Position numbers and translations under genes: made by a program. Of a stretch of DNA of 64,000 nt, positions 20,601 to 35,600 are shown piece by piece. The stretch comes from Euryodendron excelsum (taxonomy: Eukaryota > Streptophyta > Magnoliopsida > Ericales > Pentaphylacaceae). Under the pieces are notes generated by a model, which had not been told where the DNA came from, ran no database searches, and saw only the letters and a program-made list of their open reading frames with translations. Where the stretch lies: the NCBI GenBank assembly GCA_033060915.1, contig CM065392.1:15483501-15547500 (forward strand). Reading direction: 5' to 3'. Each line of letters starts with the position of its first letter. The stretch's first letter is position 1.

Positions 20601-23600
20601 TAATATTAGGGTGTGATTACTAAATGAATATTAGAAGATTCTCGTTCTTTCCTTCCTTATCTGGGATCAGATTCATTTTTTCAGTCACAACCAGCCTTGG
20701 ATTTCTTTTATCATCATCCTAAAACTAAGGAGTGTTTGGACAAAGCTTATTTTTCTAGCTTATAGCTTATTTTTGAAATATTGTTTGGCTTACCCCCTAA
20801 AAAGCTGCTTACTAAACCACCACTTAAAAAAGGAGCTTATAGACTTTACACATTTTTGTAAAAAGCCACATAAAAAAGATGCTTTTGGAAATAACCTAAA
20901 GCCTGTAGCTTGTAGCTTTTAAGCTGCTGTCCAAACACCCCCTAAAGCTCCATACCCCTACCCATTTCCTTTGTTCACTTGGCCTTTATTTAATAACTCA
21001 TTTTTTCAGAAAGACTTGTGACCCATCATGTTCACCGTAGGCAGCGTTACTCTCAAAATTTTTTAGGCATGTCCTACATTATAGTGACAGGTGGAACATC
21101 CTGATCAAATGTTGATTTTGGTCCCCTAGACTATACTTACTAGATTTGGGAGCTCTCCACAGAAAGGGCAATTTCTGTAGCATCCTAACCAGCCTCTGTC
21201 TGAAGCAATTCTTATTGGATGGACTTCACCTCAAGATGTAAACAAATTGGGGATTCCAGCACTTCCAAAGGGAATTAAGCTTGGCTAAATTAGGGTGGTT
21301 TAGTATTTGATAGAGTGATGGTTGAGAAAGAGAATTACAGTTGAGGACGTTTGATACTTTAAAGTTTGTTCGAAGTATAAGACAACATGCAGTCTTTATT
21401 GTAGAGAAATCAAAGATGAGAGTAAGAAGAAAGTTAAGAGTTATAAGATGAGAGAAGGGAAAAAGAGAAAACGGAAGCAATCACGATTTCAAGTGCAGTG
21501 CTGAGCTTGTAATTCTTATTAAAACCCCAAGAAAAATAACTCTTAACACAAATCAAACTTGTCTCAATTCAGGATTAAAACCTCAATAAAAGAAGCCTAA
21601 ATGAATAAGAACTACCATAATCGTTAAGAGTTTAGTTCTGATGCATTAACAGTGTAGAATTTTTTTACACAAGCACGGCACTAAAATGCGCCATGTGTCT
21701 TTTAGAGTTTTAAGTACTACATAAAAAAGGAATTTCATGGACATGCGTCGTATTTTGGTGCCCACTTATCTAAAAAAATTCTACATTGTTAGTGCGTCAA
21801 AAGTTAGCTCTAATTGTTAGCGCAATAAATACCGTGCTACATTGTCATTATCAGTTGCTCACTTTAATGACTTTGTTAACTTACCCCTATAGGAGCTTCC
21901 CTACTTTTGGATGTTAAAACTGTCTATTCTACTTTTTTATGATAAGTGAAAACTATCTACTTTATGATACTCATAAAAGTCTCTGGAAGTGTAAAACATT
22001 TTCTGGATAATAATGTTCCCACTTTATAGATATTAATATGTCAGTATTAAGCTAAATATTCTATATCAAGTAATTTATGAAATCAGAAGAACTATTAACT
22101 CTTTTTCTCAATTAATTGGTGCCTTATTTTACCAAATTAAGGTACCATCATATGTTACGATTCAAGTTAGTATTCATCGATTTTTCACTTTGTTATCTTA
22201 TTGAGATATTGTTTTTTGATGAGTGAGAGTTATGGTTTTCATGAAGTATCATGATCATCCAATAAGAAGGTTTCAATTTTTAAAAGTGAACTGTTTGAAG
22301 AGTTATGGATTCAGTATTTGATTTTAGAGTCAATCGTATGGACCTTGTAACTCATAGATAGATTTTAGAAGATCAATACCTTTGGGGTAGCTTCCCAATT
22401 CTCACAGTGGAAAATAGATTTAAACAAAGGAACATCAATTATACCCACAACTCAATTCAACTCAATAGGTCATAATCCTAAGTACAATTTAATGAGAAAA
22501 TAAACACTAAAATCAAGTGAGTCAAAGAAAATAATAATAAAGAGCTGTCATAATATTTTTTGAGCACTTATAAAATCCTTGTACTTGTAAAAAAGAAAAA
22601 AACCAACTGGCCAGAAAATTAATGAAGTGCTCATAATCTATTTTGTTAATATCTATAAAAGTATTTGAAAGTTGAAAGCTGTGTTTTGGCGTGGGAAGGA
22701 AATCTTCAATATTCCTTTTTTGCCTTTCATCCAGTCTTTCTATGATGTAATTTTTGCATTACAAGTTTTTAATTTCATGTTGTTTGTGTCAAAGCTTTGC
22801 AATTGAGTGTATTCATCTTTTATTTTTTTTATTTTTTATTTTCAAAATCTTGTTATGTATGTAAACATTTCTCCTTGAGATCATTACCTTTGAGATTAGC
22901 ATATATGGACCTTGTTGACATACACTTAGTGAAATGGACATCTAATGAAAAAGTTCAGAAACATCAATTGGGTAAATATTTTTACCCTAACTTCTAGAAA
23001 TACCAATTGAATTTGTAGTTGTTCCAAAAAGAAAAAAATATGAAAAAATTTGTAAGTCAAGTTTTTTAACTAGTGTGGAAGATTATGGTGTTGGTTCTTG
23101 GTTTTATATGATTTTCCTTTCCTATTATTTTTTTAGTCTCTTATAAAAAGCAACAAGAGATTGTCACCTAAAGGATCATACATCTGGAAAAGGATTGGCT
23201 TTCTAGTTCTTTTTATGTAGGTGTTTTTATTTTGAGTCTTCTTAATAGAAAATCTTGGTTAAAAAAGATGCATGGAGTGAGAGTGAGGGTCATTTGCTGG
23301 TGATCCTCTCTCTTTGACCAAAGCCTCAATCAACAACTTAAAAACAGATCCTGCGAAGAACATCTTGACAAGAAGTGTTACTTGTGTTTAGAATCGGTAT
23401 TAATTTATTGCTCATTATTGTGTTGATGAGGTGTTCAGGTGCAATGCATGTGTGTCATAGAGTCACAGCTAGTGAGTAGGTAAGAATGAAAAGATATAAC
23501 ATAGAATTAAAATAATCTATAACGTAAATTTTCCACATTTTTTCACAGGTCAAAATAATTTCTTGATGGATACTAGTACATATAGCCTTAGTTTTACATT

Positions 23601-26600
23601 CCCAAAGACGCTTGGTTTCTGTAACCCAACAATAGCTAATTGTTGAATTCTAGAACTGGCCAAGGAGAACTTTGTCTGAAAATGCTTCAGGAACATTGCA
23701 GAGGCCTTCAAAAGTGGGTAAACTCCATGTAACAGTACTGATTGGCAAAGGTAATGCTCGCCCGTAGTGGATAAAGAGTTCTGTACCATCATTGAATTTG
23801 TAGGACTAGATATTATCCACTACTATGAAGTTTTGAGCATCTGGAATGGCTTAGGGGAAGGGGATAAGCATGTAATTGGAATCGTTCACTTTTCATTCCG
23901 GGCAAGTTGCAGTTCTTTTTAAATGAATTTTGATTTGTTGAGAAAGAAATCAGAAGAGAAACGATGAGACAAGTCATTCTATTTTTTATTTAGTTTGATA
24001 TGAGGTGCATAATGCAGATCCTGTTGAATGTTTCTTACAAAATGTCAGGGGTGGTGTATTTGATGGAAGTTTTTTGGTGTATATTGTTACAAATATTCAT
24101 TATCTACTTTATATTTTGTTTGGTGTTTCGAATGATTTCAAGAAAAAGGATAAGGGGGATTATTGTGATTGTTTGGCAGGTGCATCGTGCATGACCTCAC
24201 TCCTCAGTGTGTTTCTCTGGCATTATATCTTCTGATCTGCATACTAAGGATGAGCTTGCATTTTTAGTTTTAGGGTCTAGATCTTAAGCTATGCATTGAT
24301 CTTCGAGCTGTGCGTTGCTGAGTGATGTTCTAGAGTTTGGGTGGTCCAGAAGTCATAAATTTCTTCTGAAATAGGTAAATTGTTTGAAGCATTGTCTGCT
24401 TCTCAGGTAGTTACTCTACAAGGCTGTCATCTTGTATGTTGCTCTGATAATTACCTTACGCTGTATTGCATTAAATATTCTGCAGTAAATTACATTATGG
24501 TATGTTCGAAATTGGGGAAAAAACACAAGAAACAAGGATATGAAGTTTTTTGTACCCATTGAATATATAACATTAAAAAGGTGGTGGCAGAGATTTGAAT
24601 AACAAAATTTGAAAGAAATTCATTCCCTCAATTTACTGCTGAAAATAGTCAGGAAATACAGTTCAAGGACTTATAATATTACTTGTTAGAGAGTTGGCAA
24701 CCAAGCCTACTTTTTCTCTATGTGCTTTATGTTTTAATAATTGTTTTACTTGCTTAGAGAGTTTAATATGTACTTATTATATTTTAGGTATTTAGCATCA
24801 GCTCTAGTCTTTAAAACGTTGTAGATACGAGCTTCCTCACAAACTTATTTTATTTTTTTTTATTCATTTTGCTCTTTGCTTCCTGCAGGCAACATTTCAT
24901 TATGCCATTGGCTTGAAGATTTTGAACCAGCTTGTTAGTGAAATGAATCAGGTTAGCCTTAATATCTGCTATAGAAGATTTTGGAGGGCATATTTTGTTC
25001 CATTTTGCTAATTCCCTTTATAGTATCTTCATAGTTTATCATCTGAACTGGTTATAATGGTTACTTGTATCTCGGAACTTCTCCCTTCATATAATTTTGG
25101 GCTGCTTCTAAATGGCTTGTTAGTTTGCTTCTTTTAGAGTTACTCCTGTGCTCATGGTCTGATATTAAGGAGCATTTGTCAACTTTTTAAGTGCTTTTTC
25201 ACAAGTTAGTTCTTCTCACCATTTGGACCAAGACCGTAGTGGTTGTGGAATAAATATTCCCACCTTTCTTAGTCCTTTGTACTTTTCTTGACTAAAGGGG
25301 TACAATATAAAAAAAGAACTATTTTTGTTGTCTCTTACCTTATAGGTATAAGTTTGTGGTCATCTAATAGTGTTCATGGCTTCTATTCTCAGAGGTGTTG
25401 GGAGCACCACATTGCACTTATAATGATAATAATCCTTTTGCCCCCTTTTACTTTGTTTTCTACTTGAAAAGGATCTTTTGGTTCATTTTCTATTTATCTT
25501 TTTTTTTTTCTTTTCCTTTTCATTTTGACTTACCTCAACAAAGCCTTTGTTTCAATTACTTGAGGAGGTTGCATTGATTGTCTTCCTCCGTTTGGCTCAA
25601 ATATAAGGCCATTTTTTTAGTAAACTTTGTGATACCGCAGTGTGGATTCTTTTCTATCTTCTCCTCATTCTTGGGAAGTTGTCAATTTAACCATGTGACA
25701 CCTTTCTGGGGGCAATGGTTTGTCTTTGATACACATCCCAAAATTATCTTAGCTCGTATCTTTCATCTTCTACTTAGTACCACGTTCACTATTCATAATG
25801 AGTGTGCCTAAAGTCTGGTTATTGAGATAGATGTATGATTGGGTAAAAAGGGATTGGACGTGTTTCTTTGCTTTCATTCTGTCCATTGGAGGATGGCTAT
25901 TCTTAAATGTATCGCTAATTGGGCGGCACTTATTACGCTCTTTACTTTATCCATTTACTTTAATTTGATTTACTTTAATTTCTCCCATGTTAGTTGACTG
26001 CTTACTTACCTCTATTTCTAGTTCTATTAAATTACTTCATGCATACATAATTTTCATCCTGTGTATTTTATAATCTTTTGCTTCTTAGCTACAATTTTGA
26101 TTGAGCCTTATGCTTACAATGGTTTACTAATTAACACTACCATAAGTTTAGCATGCATTTCTGGACTTGATTTTGTGTGTGACCAATCAAGTTATTTGCA
26201 ATTCAAAGCAAGAAGGGCTTAGGAAGAGTGCAAGGATTGTGCAAACCTAAACTGAACTGCAAGTCTTGAATACACCATGAACATGGAATCTGCAGCCCCT
26301 ATCAAATCCTACCATATGTGCTCTGGAGGATAAAATTGCTTTCTTCATGCAAACAAATTACCTTTTAAATGCAAATTTTTTAATAGCACCCCATTTTGTT
26401 AAAAAAGTTAAAAGAGTATCATGAACTAATTGAGGATTCTACTGGGAACTTGATTTCTAAGAAGCAAATAAGTACACAATCTCAAGCATGAAATGATCTA
26501 GATGCAGGAGCCAAGAGATAGGGATTATATCCATCCTCAAATTCAAAGCCTCCCCCCATCAAGGAAATCAACAAAACCGATCTTAAGGGCTTTGTGAATG

Positions 26601-29600
26601 CCTTCTAGGAGAACCAGGAGCTACACATTGCAAATTCTCAGTCCATCTGTGTTGAGAAAGATAAGAGGATAGTACCATGGTGATCATGGGAAATATTTCC
26701 AGTGCCAAGGTGGCCCGGATTGTCAAAAGAACACGATTTTACTCTTCCAGAGGATGGCTTCACGCACCTCAATTGTAAGTCCATCTTGTGAGGTTCACCT
26801 GTTTCTCACTGGGTTGTTAGGTTCACTTGTCTCTCCTAGTTGATTTTGCCTGTTTTTGCTGCTATACCATGGCAGTGGATCAGCTTGGACTCCTTTTTAT
26901 TTATCCCCTTTGCTTCTTTAAAACTGCTTATTTTGGAACTTCCTAGTCTGTAAGAACTATATGCAAATTGTTTTTCCACTCCCTAAGCCAATTCCATTGC
27001 CTAAGTAAGAAGACAACTTCCTTGGTCAATCCGACAGTTAGCTCAGATGGCATGATCCCGTCACTCCCCCAGGGGACGTCAGGGCTTCAAGCCCTGTGAG
27101 GGGCATGGGGGTGAGGCGGTTCAGCTATGGGCTGGGCTCAATGGGTTTCTTCAGTGGGCCGGGCTCCTCGAAAAAAAAAAAAAGAGAAAACAAAAATTCA
27201 AGCAAGTAGAAACAGATGTAAACTGTTTCTGTCATTGTGTCAAAGCTCACTTGTGAAGTGTGGGGACGTAGGTTCAATCCTAGGGGCAACCTGCATTGTC
27301 CATATAATGCCGTATGGCATTGTACTGAGTTTCTTGCTCCTAGCACCCGCAAAGGCGGGAATAACACTGGTTAGTGTACTTTTGTTTGTTCGGCTTGTAG
27401 CCTGACTACGATAGGTGAAACTTTTGTCATGTTCTAGGTTCCTTTATTTTTGTGCCACGCTAAAAAAAAGTAGGCAGGATAGGTAATTATGCCTTCGTGT
27501 GGACATTTTTTTAATCATATTTATTTATCGTACTTATGTAAATGGGTAATACTAGTAAACCATTTTGAAAGCTGGGTTTCAAGTTGTCATTTGCTGGCAG
27601 GCTGGGGTTATTGGCCATTGGCTGTACATTTTGTTGTTGGACCATACTAACAAACCTGGAAAAATTAATCTTATTACTAAGTGACCTCTACAGGCCTTTT
27701 TGCCTTCAACAAAACTCTTTTCTAATTCTTTTCAAGTAGAAAGCACATTTCATAATGGGAAAAACCTTATTTACAATCTTTTTGTGTTGGGTTATGCAAT
27801 TTTAACCGATCCTACTGATTAAAAAATTAAAAAAAAAACAATTGGAATAAAAGAAATCAGTAATAGGTTTGATTGTAGAAACTGGCCCATATTTAATTGC
27901 TGCTGCACTATGAGTTGCTACATGTCGCATAGTTGAATCATGAATGCATTAACAATGCAAATCAACTTATTGCCATATTGTCAATTAAGATACAGTAAGA
28001 ATAGCTTAACTTTCATTAGTTAACTTTATAGCTTTCACTTTTGTTTATCTGGCTTTATGGATGTAATTTTCTCCTGAACCAGCAGTGCAATTAGTTTGTG
28101 GTACTTCAATATTGCATCATGTTTGTTTATTGCTGATATATGTGATGGCATTGATTTTATTTTCATTCTGCCAATAACATCTTTTGATGAACTTCTCTGT
28201 ATTAATACTTGTTTTTTTGCTTATGAATAACCAGCCAAATCCAGGATTGCCTTCTACCCATCATCGTAGGGTGGCTTGCTCATTCAGGGATCAATCACTT
28301 TTTCAGATATTCCGAATATCTCTGACTTCACTATGTCAACTTAAAAGTGATGGTAACATGCTTACTCTGTGATTAGAGTACTAGTTGTGGCCTTTTCCCT
28401 AAAAATTTCTTTGGTGATTAGAATGGTATTTTTTAATAATTAATATGCAGTTGGAAGCAAGTTACAAGAACCGGCTCTTTCATTATCCCTCAAATGTTTA
28501 TCGTTTGATTTTGTTGGGACATCATTTGATGAAAGTTCAGATGATTTTGGCTCTGTTCAGGTGCATTTAACATTTTCTGTAGTAAATATTGTGCTAAGGC
28601 ACTTTAAGATAAATTTCCTCTGTAAAGTTTTTGCTATTTCTTGTTTTCACTTTTGAAATATTCGTGCCTTGAGCCATATAGATTCCATCTTCCTGGAAGC
28701 CAGTCATTGAGGATCCCTCGACACTGCAGATCTTTTTTGATTATTATGCTACCACTAAACCCCCTCTTCCTAGGGAGGTAAGTTTTCATTCATCTGTTTG
28801 ATGTGGCTGTTGGTTTTCGAATACATGAACACTTGCTGATTGGTTAATGTGTCAGAGAGATTGAGTGGAATGTCCTGTTTCTGAATCAATGTCATGTTTT
28901 TCTTTATTGACCAACTATTTGTTGATTGTTTTGATTAGTGTTGCATGGCTCTTTTAAGTTGCATCCCTTATGTGGTTGCACAATATATCATGCATACATA
29001 TTCAGCGACTGAGACCACATTGTCAGAAATGGAAATGGAGCTATGTGATTAATCTTATTTCTGATGCCCTTGGATGGTGTTCGCTGGTCATGTGTGACAC
29101 AAATTAACTCCATGCTTGTGACACTACATATTATGCCTTTAATTAACCTTTGTAACAAATTGCTGTTTTTCTCTATTTATAATTTTTGTCATTTGTTAGG
29201 ACAATAAAAAGTTACAGACTCTGCTATCTTGTTCTTTCATCTTCTTCCACCTTTCTTATGGTGGAGTTTCTCAAAGAGTTTTCGAAACATTTCTCAAACG
29301 TTTCCGTTACGTATCCCAAGGGTTTATGAAACGTTTCCCAAAATTTCAAAACGGAAACACGCCTCCCTCTTTGAAATGAGTTTCCCGGCAACTATGTGCA
29401 TACATACACAAAATCTGGAGTGGAGTGGAATAGGCACTCTTTTGATGGTGTCTGGTGTCTTTGGAGGCAGTGGAAAAGGCAGTCTTTTGATGGAGTAAAA
29501 CTTTAATTTTTTGTATAGTTGAGTCTGGTGTCCTTGATGCATATTTCGCATAAAGATACTTTAGATACTTGAATGTATAGGGGTTTGTTCTGGCATACAA

Positions 29601-32600
29601 TCTGTATGCCAGGCTTGCACCCTTCCCAGTGCCTATAAAAAATAAAATTATTGGAACTTGCAATCTTTTCCTCCTCCATTTCAAACTCATCTATATTTCT
29701 AGTCTCGGTCTTGGTTTTGTTTGCTCACAAATTTGACAAGTGCTATTGCTAGAGCTATTTGATTGCTTTGAGGGCATTTTGAGTGAACCTGAAAGCAGCC
29801 AAGACTGCTGTTCTAGTAATCCTTCCCACAACATTTACTTTTAGCTATTTTGGCCCTTTAATCAACTAGCATTTGACATGATTATCAACATGTATAGATT
29901 AGCCAACTTAATCAGATCTTTATGAGTGCCATATCATTTGACTGCTTCTGATCCATCTTATGTTTTCTCGACTTTATATTCTTCCCTTTCTATTATACAT
30001 TGTTAGATTGCTCCACTTTGAAGTTATCCCTGGGTTGCTAACTTGCTACCTTTTGTCATCATTCCCAGATATTTGCATTTAAGAAAGTTATGTGCCTAGT
30101 CGCATAATGTTAATTCTTGGTCTTTTATGTTTCTTCCAGGATGCATTTCAGTTATCCTGGTTCATGTCCATTGAGTTACTGATTTTTAATTTTTAATCAT
30201 GTTTATTTATTGGTTATTAACGAATTTTGTCCCGGCATTGTTTTGGGTCATATAATTTGGAACTATTCTTATTGCCCTGTTAATGTTAGTACCATGATTT
30301 GCGTTGGTTCTTTCCTACCCTAGCTGTGAAATTACTTGATTTCTATTAGTTGAGCTATTGAACCTTCTACAATTTACCTTCACATAAAAAGTCATTGAAA
30401 CTTTTGATATTTGGTTCAGTTTAATCATTGCATGGGTGGTTCTGTGTATAATTTGTGAAATACATACTTTTGGATGTATGAATGTGGGTATTGGGTTGTT
30501 ATTTCACCTTTCTATTAGATGTGTGTAATTTCACTAGTTTTGCTTCCAGGCTTTGGAGTGCTTGGTACGGCTGGCTTCTGTGAGAAGATCCCTGTTCACA
30601 AATGATACTATACGGCTTAAATATTTAGCTCACCTAATGACAGGAACGAAAGAAATTTTGGAAACGGGGAAAGGTAAATAGGAGTATGCATAGCTTGTAA
30701 ATAGAAATTTCGGTTTGATTAGTATGTCCTTCTTTAAAAATTCTTCCATCATTAGTGAAGTTTTTTAAAGTGGAGTTAATTGTAAAAAATAAAAACCACC
30801 AATAAAGAAAGCTATACAATGTACTGAGAAGCACGAGCATTGTTTATGTTTCCCCTCTATTGTTGTTCTAGAATTATACTAATATGCAACAATTTGTCCC
30901 ATCTTCTCTTGCTTTGTATGTGCCTATTTATAATTTGGTTTGGTTGTGCAAATTTATATTGAATTTGTCATTGTTTTTACTGTTAGTTATTTCTTTTAAA
31001 TAGTCTGATTAATCACTCTTTGTTCCATCTGAAAAGTGTAGTAAAGTTCTCTTTCCCTGTAGACATGGGTCAAAGTTCCTTTCATGTGGTGATTGTTTGG
31101 GCAAAATTTGGAACATGGAGATGCTAATGCTTTCCTTGTGTAGATCTCTTAACCCTTGCGTCTCTGAGTTTGGAATTGTCACAAAATCAGACATGTATAA
31201 CCAAGTCAGTTCATAGCTAGTCAAGGAGCAATAAACAGCTATTGAAAGCAGATGATCCAGCGTGCCTGACTTGATTATACATGTCACATGATGAATTTGA
31301 TTATACTTGAAAGCAAAACTAATCCAGCCTGCCAGCAGGCATGCTTTCCAGTATAACATTTTTGCTACTCTCAACTGACACTTTCTCTGGAATACACTAC
31401 CATCAGAGGCTGGACTGGGAGGAGGAGGGGGAGAAAAAGCATCTGAAACTAAATTAGGACAAATCGTAGTGGAGCTTAAGATTAATGAAGAAGGAATTAA
31501 TTGATGGACAAGCTTGAGTGATTAAGTGATGAAAGCACTGGAGTCGAAACCAATGAATGTACCTTAGATCTCATAAAGCTTTAATCCTTTGTCATCAAAG
31601 CTGAATTGTGAAGTGCATAAGCCTAATATGATTTTAAAAGCTTCTTCATTAAGGGTAACATATAAAGAACTTTAAAGCTTTTCCCTAAACAAAATTTTAT
31701 AGGCCAATTAATTTACTTAGTTGCCAACTGCTGTTGAATAATACATTATTCCATTCTACACATATGAATTCAGTCAAACACTTATATTTATTTATTTCCA
31801 ATATGTCATCTTTTTAAAGTGGCCATTTTATATGTTGGTACTTGGTATCATATTGAGAAAAGCTTAAAATACCTTGTGAATGGGAGAAGATTCCTGTAAG
31901 ATTAGTTGTGGAATTAAAGGAAAAAATAAAAGTTCACTGTTATGGATTGGAAACTTTCAAAGTTATAAAAGTTGCACTCAGTTTAACCTGTCCTGGTACT
32001 GGAGAAATTATATTTTTCCTTCCCATGTTGAGAAATTGACTTCTATGTTTTGCTTGGGGGGGTAGGTCTTGCTGATCATGATAATTATCACGAGTTTTGC
32101 CGTCTTCTCGGGCGCTTTAAAGTGAATTACCAGGTCTCTCTCTCTCTCTCTCTCTCTCTGCTTATGTTTGTATGCGTGCCCTCATGCGTGTGTGTGTACA
32201 TTTCAACAGATACATGCACATCACAAACATGTTTATGTTGAACTTCTGTAATGTTCTGTATTCATTGGGACTACTGAAATTGATTTCTTGTTGTGTAGTC
32301 ACTAGTCTTTGTTTGGTGTGAAGTTTGCTACTAATTGTGAAGTTATATTTTCCATATTTAACAGATTAACAATATTGACAAAATGTTTGGAACATTGTGA
32401 ATTTTATGTTTTGTTTGTAGTTGCGTGCTCTTCTTAAGAGTGGTATATAGAATATCAATGCATTGATTACTTGATGTAGAGATGTGATAATATTCCACTG
32501 TTATGTAGTTCTTTGACTGCTTTCTGTGTCTCTTCATGTCATAAAAATGGTGCACAGGTCTGATTGTTCACTTACGTGCATCATTATTAGAGAAGGTGCT

Positions 32601-35600
32601 TCAAAAAACAAAAACAAAAAAAATGAAACAACAAAATCTAGAGTATCTACTAGCTCTTGTGGTTCTCGAATTTCTTCCATATTTTTTCCCTGACAGAGTT
32701 CACTGCTATTGGTGATCTCTGACTCATTCTTTTTGAGATAACCCCAGTTGTAGAGAGATGACATGTATCAATATGTCATTTTTATTGGAAAAGTCTGATG
32801 GACAAACTTCGGGAAACTAATGGTGGAACATAATTATTGAATTATATCTCTCATATTTGATTTCAAATTCTCTTCAAGAAGCATAATAAAAGAAGTTTGC
32901 TTCTGCGATGTTTTCCCAACTGCCTTGATGGATGGGCGTTTTATTTCATGGTGCAGCTATGTACTTCTTCCAAATTGTATGTATAGATCTTGAAAATTTT
33001 CATTTCTCCTCAGTGTCCTCACCAATGCTTTAACCTACAATTGCATAAACATTTTCATCTATGAAAAGGCACTTGCTACAAATCCTTTGTTTTGCCCTGC
33101 AAACGAAACTTAAGATTGGAAAGCCATCTTAAAATCCAATTCTGATAGTCTAATGTATGTTGGTGAATTAAAATTTTACCTTGTGCAGGAGACTGTTGAA
33201 GCATTTGTACTTCAGCACCTGCTAAGATTTCTTTTTGTTAAATAGTTATGTTTGTATTCCGTTTTCCTGTCTGAACAGTGGGTGATCAAATGTTGGCACA
33301 ACAACTAATGAAACAATATTTATGTGCTTCATGGTCTCAATTGGACAAGCGTAAAGAAGGTGATCTATTGACTGCGTTACAAATATTATTTATTATGAAA
33401 TAAAAATTAATTTTAATATAATATATTATTCTGATGTACTATATTATTAGTATAGTATAAAATATAACCTAATGGGTATATATTGTAATATATAATACAA
33501 TGTGTTAATACAAAACCTATAACATATAACATGAGGGATGGGCAAAACTGTCTTTTTGCACCTTATCCCAAGTTGTGGCAAATGTAAACAAACCCACCCC
33601 CCCCCCCCAAAAAAAAAAAACTATGGTATTCCATATCCCACGTTTTTGGGGATTGCATCCCCAGCCGGAGTTGTAATCCCATTCTTTTATTTATTTATTT
33701 TGGCAAATGATGGAATTGTGGGTCCTTGGGGATAAAATCTCCAAGCCCAAGCCCCTAATCCCCTAATCAATCATTGCCAATATGTTGTTCATGTTCAAGT
33801 TATAGAAGATGGCCAAAGATCACTAAGCAGATGCTCATCTATGGACTAAAATATAACAGGTCCTATCCTGTACCGGAGGTCTTCTTGAATACAGCCTTTA
33901 TTAAAATAAATAACAAAAAGACCCATATCATGTTTTTCTTGATTGTCTCCACATTTGTGCTCATTTTCTTATCACTTCTATGTTGTCACCAAGAAATCAT
34001 TTAGCTTGGAAGAAATTTTGTGTAAAATGTGTCAATCAAGTTGATCCATTCATATCAGAATGAAATCAAATGGCTTATTGTATATCGTTGTCCAGTTTAC
34101 TTTGACTTAAAGGTTCTTGTTGCTTATGGTTTTGTGATTATGAAATACAGTTGTCGGAGCTTGTGAACATGGAGGGCTACAGTAGTTGGATAAGCTTAGT
34201 AACAGAGTTCACATTGAAGTCCCTACGGTCATGGCAGGTTATTTGGTCTTCTTAACTTTTTAGTAGATCAGAAAGCCTGTAGCTACACTCTTGTCTATAC
34301 CTATGTGACTTTTTCTTGTATGAATCTTATTGAATTGTTGCCTTTTACCAGTGGGCAAGCAGCAGTGTGTACTACCTTCTTGGGCTATGGTCTAGATTGG
34401 TGACATCTGTACCGTACTTGAAGGGCAATGCGCCAAACCTACTAAATGAATCTGTGCCTAAGATCATAGAGCATTTTATCTCCTCTAAATTTGATTCTAT
34501 TCAGGTTAGATTACACTTGCTGTTTCAGATGCATTGAGATTTAACTCCACTGAATAGTCAGTTCTACATTATTCTTTTATTTATTATTTGTTTTGTTGCA
34601 GGCTGGATTATTGGATGATCTCTCGGAGGACCCACTTGACAATGTTGAACTTCTTCAGGATCAGCTTGAATGCATTCCCTACCTTTGCAGATTTCAGGTC
34701 CAGATTCATTGATGCTTCACTATGTCTGTTAACTATGAAACTGAATCTCCTACTCTTGCATATCTTCTGTGGTTAAAGGTCTTTCAATTTTTGTATCTCT
34801 CTGTTGACTTAAAAATCTTTCATTTGGTTACAGTATGAGACCTCTAGCGCATATATAGTGCAGATTACTGATCCTATCTTGCAAATGTATATGGTATGCT
34901 TTAGTAGCATTTTGTACAATTCCACAAATTGTCTGGGTATCTGAGAAATTTTCGATGTGATGATTATGATCCTTCCAAGTACTTTAATTTCATTTGTACA
35001 GGAAGCAGTAAACCTCCCGGCCCTTGCAGATAATAATGAACTTCTTGTCATTGAAGCCAAACTTGCTTGGATTGTGCATATAATTGCGGCTATTCTTAAG
35101 ACAAAGCAGCTTAGTGGATTAAGGTAATTATACTCCTGTCAATTGTAGCGAAACATTTCAGGAGTTCATTATGTTTCTCATCCTGTTTTACTTCTCTTCT
35201 CAGTGCGGAATCACATGAAACACGTGATGCAGAACTTTCAGCACGTGTATTGCGCTTGATAAATGTCACTGATAGGGGATTGCATAGTCAGGTATTCAAT
35301 AGAAAGGATTTTCATTTGGTTTATTTTAGTTTTTTAGTGCAATATATAATATAAGCTTTATAATGAAACAATCTTTTGACTTTTACTATTCACAGAAATA
35401 AATATATATGCACATGATATTTGTTTTTAAATCATCTCATTTAATTAAAACACGAATCTGTCAAATAAATCAATGTTATTGTAATAACGAGTTGAAATCA
35501 TATACATGCATTAGTAATACATCAGCATGTGTATGAATGCAGCATTTTATTAATAACGAGTTGGAATCATATACATGCATTAGTATTACATCAGCATGTG

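Larger units (their letters stand above)
18235..24888 (+). other. XPO7 intron 2, 6.65 kb
   Basis: It contains an antisense gypsy pol fragment (19815-20240), a copia- or LTR-like stretch with a 41-bp tandem duplication (18780-19350) and a MITE (20729-20942). The parts at 20240-20720 and 20950-24888 are AT-rich and I recognise nothing in them. Confidence 0.8.
24952..28234 (+). other. XPO7 intron 3, 3.28 kb
   Basis: It holds the SINE-like units at 27031-27183 and about 27225-27405. Elsewhere (24952-27030 and 27410-28234) the sequence is AT-rich and I can name nothing. Confidence 0.8.

Noticed and set aside
23550..23792. 80-codon open frame on the - strand in intron 2
   Set aside because: No recognisable domain or motif; the length is within chance for AT-rich intron DNA read on either strand.
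27031..27103. Functional tRNA gene
   Set aside because: A and B boxes are present but the arms do not pair as a tRNA, and a SINE body plus poly(A) follow.
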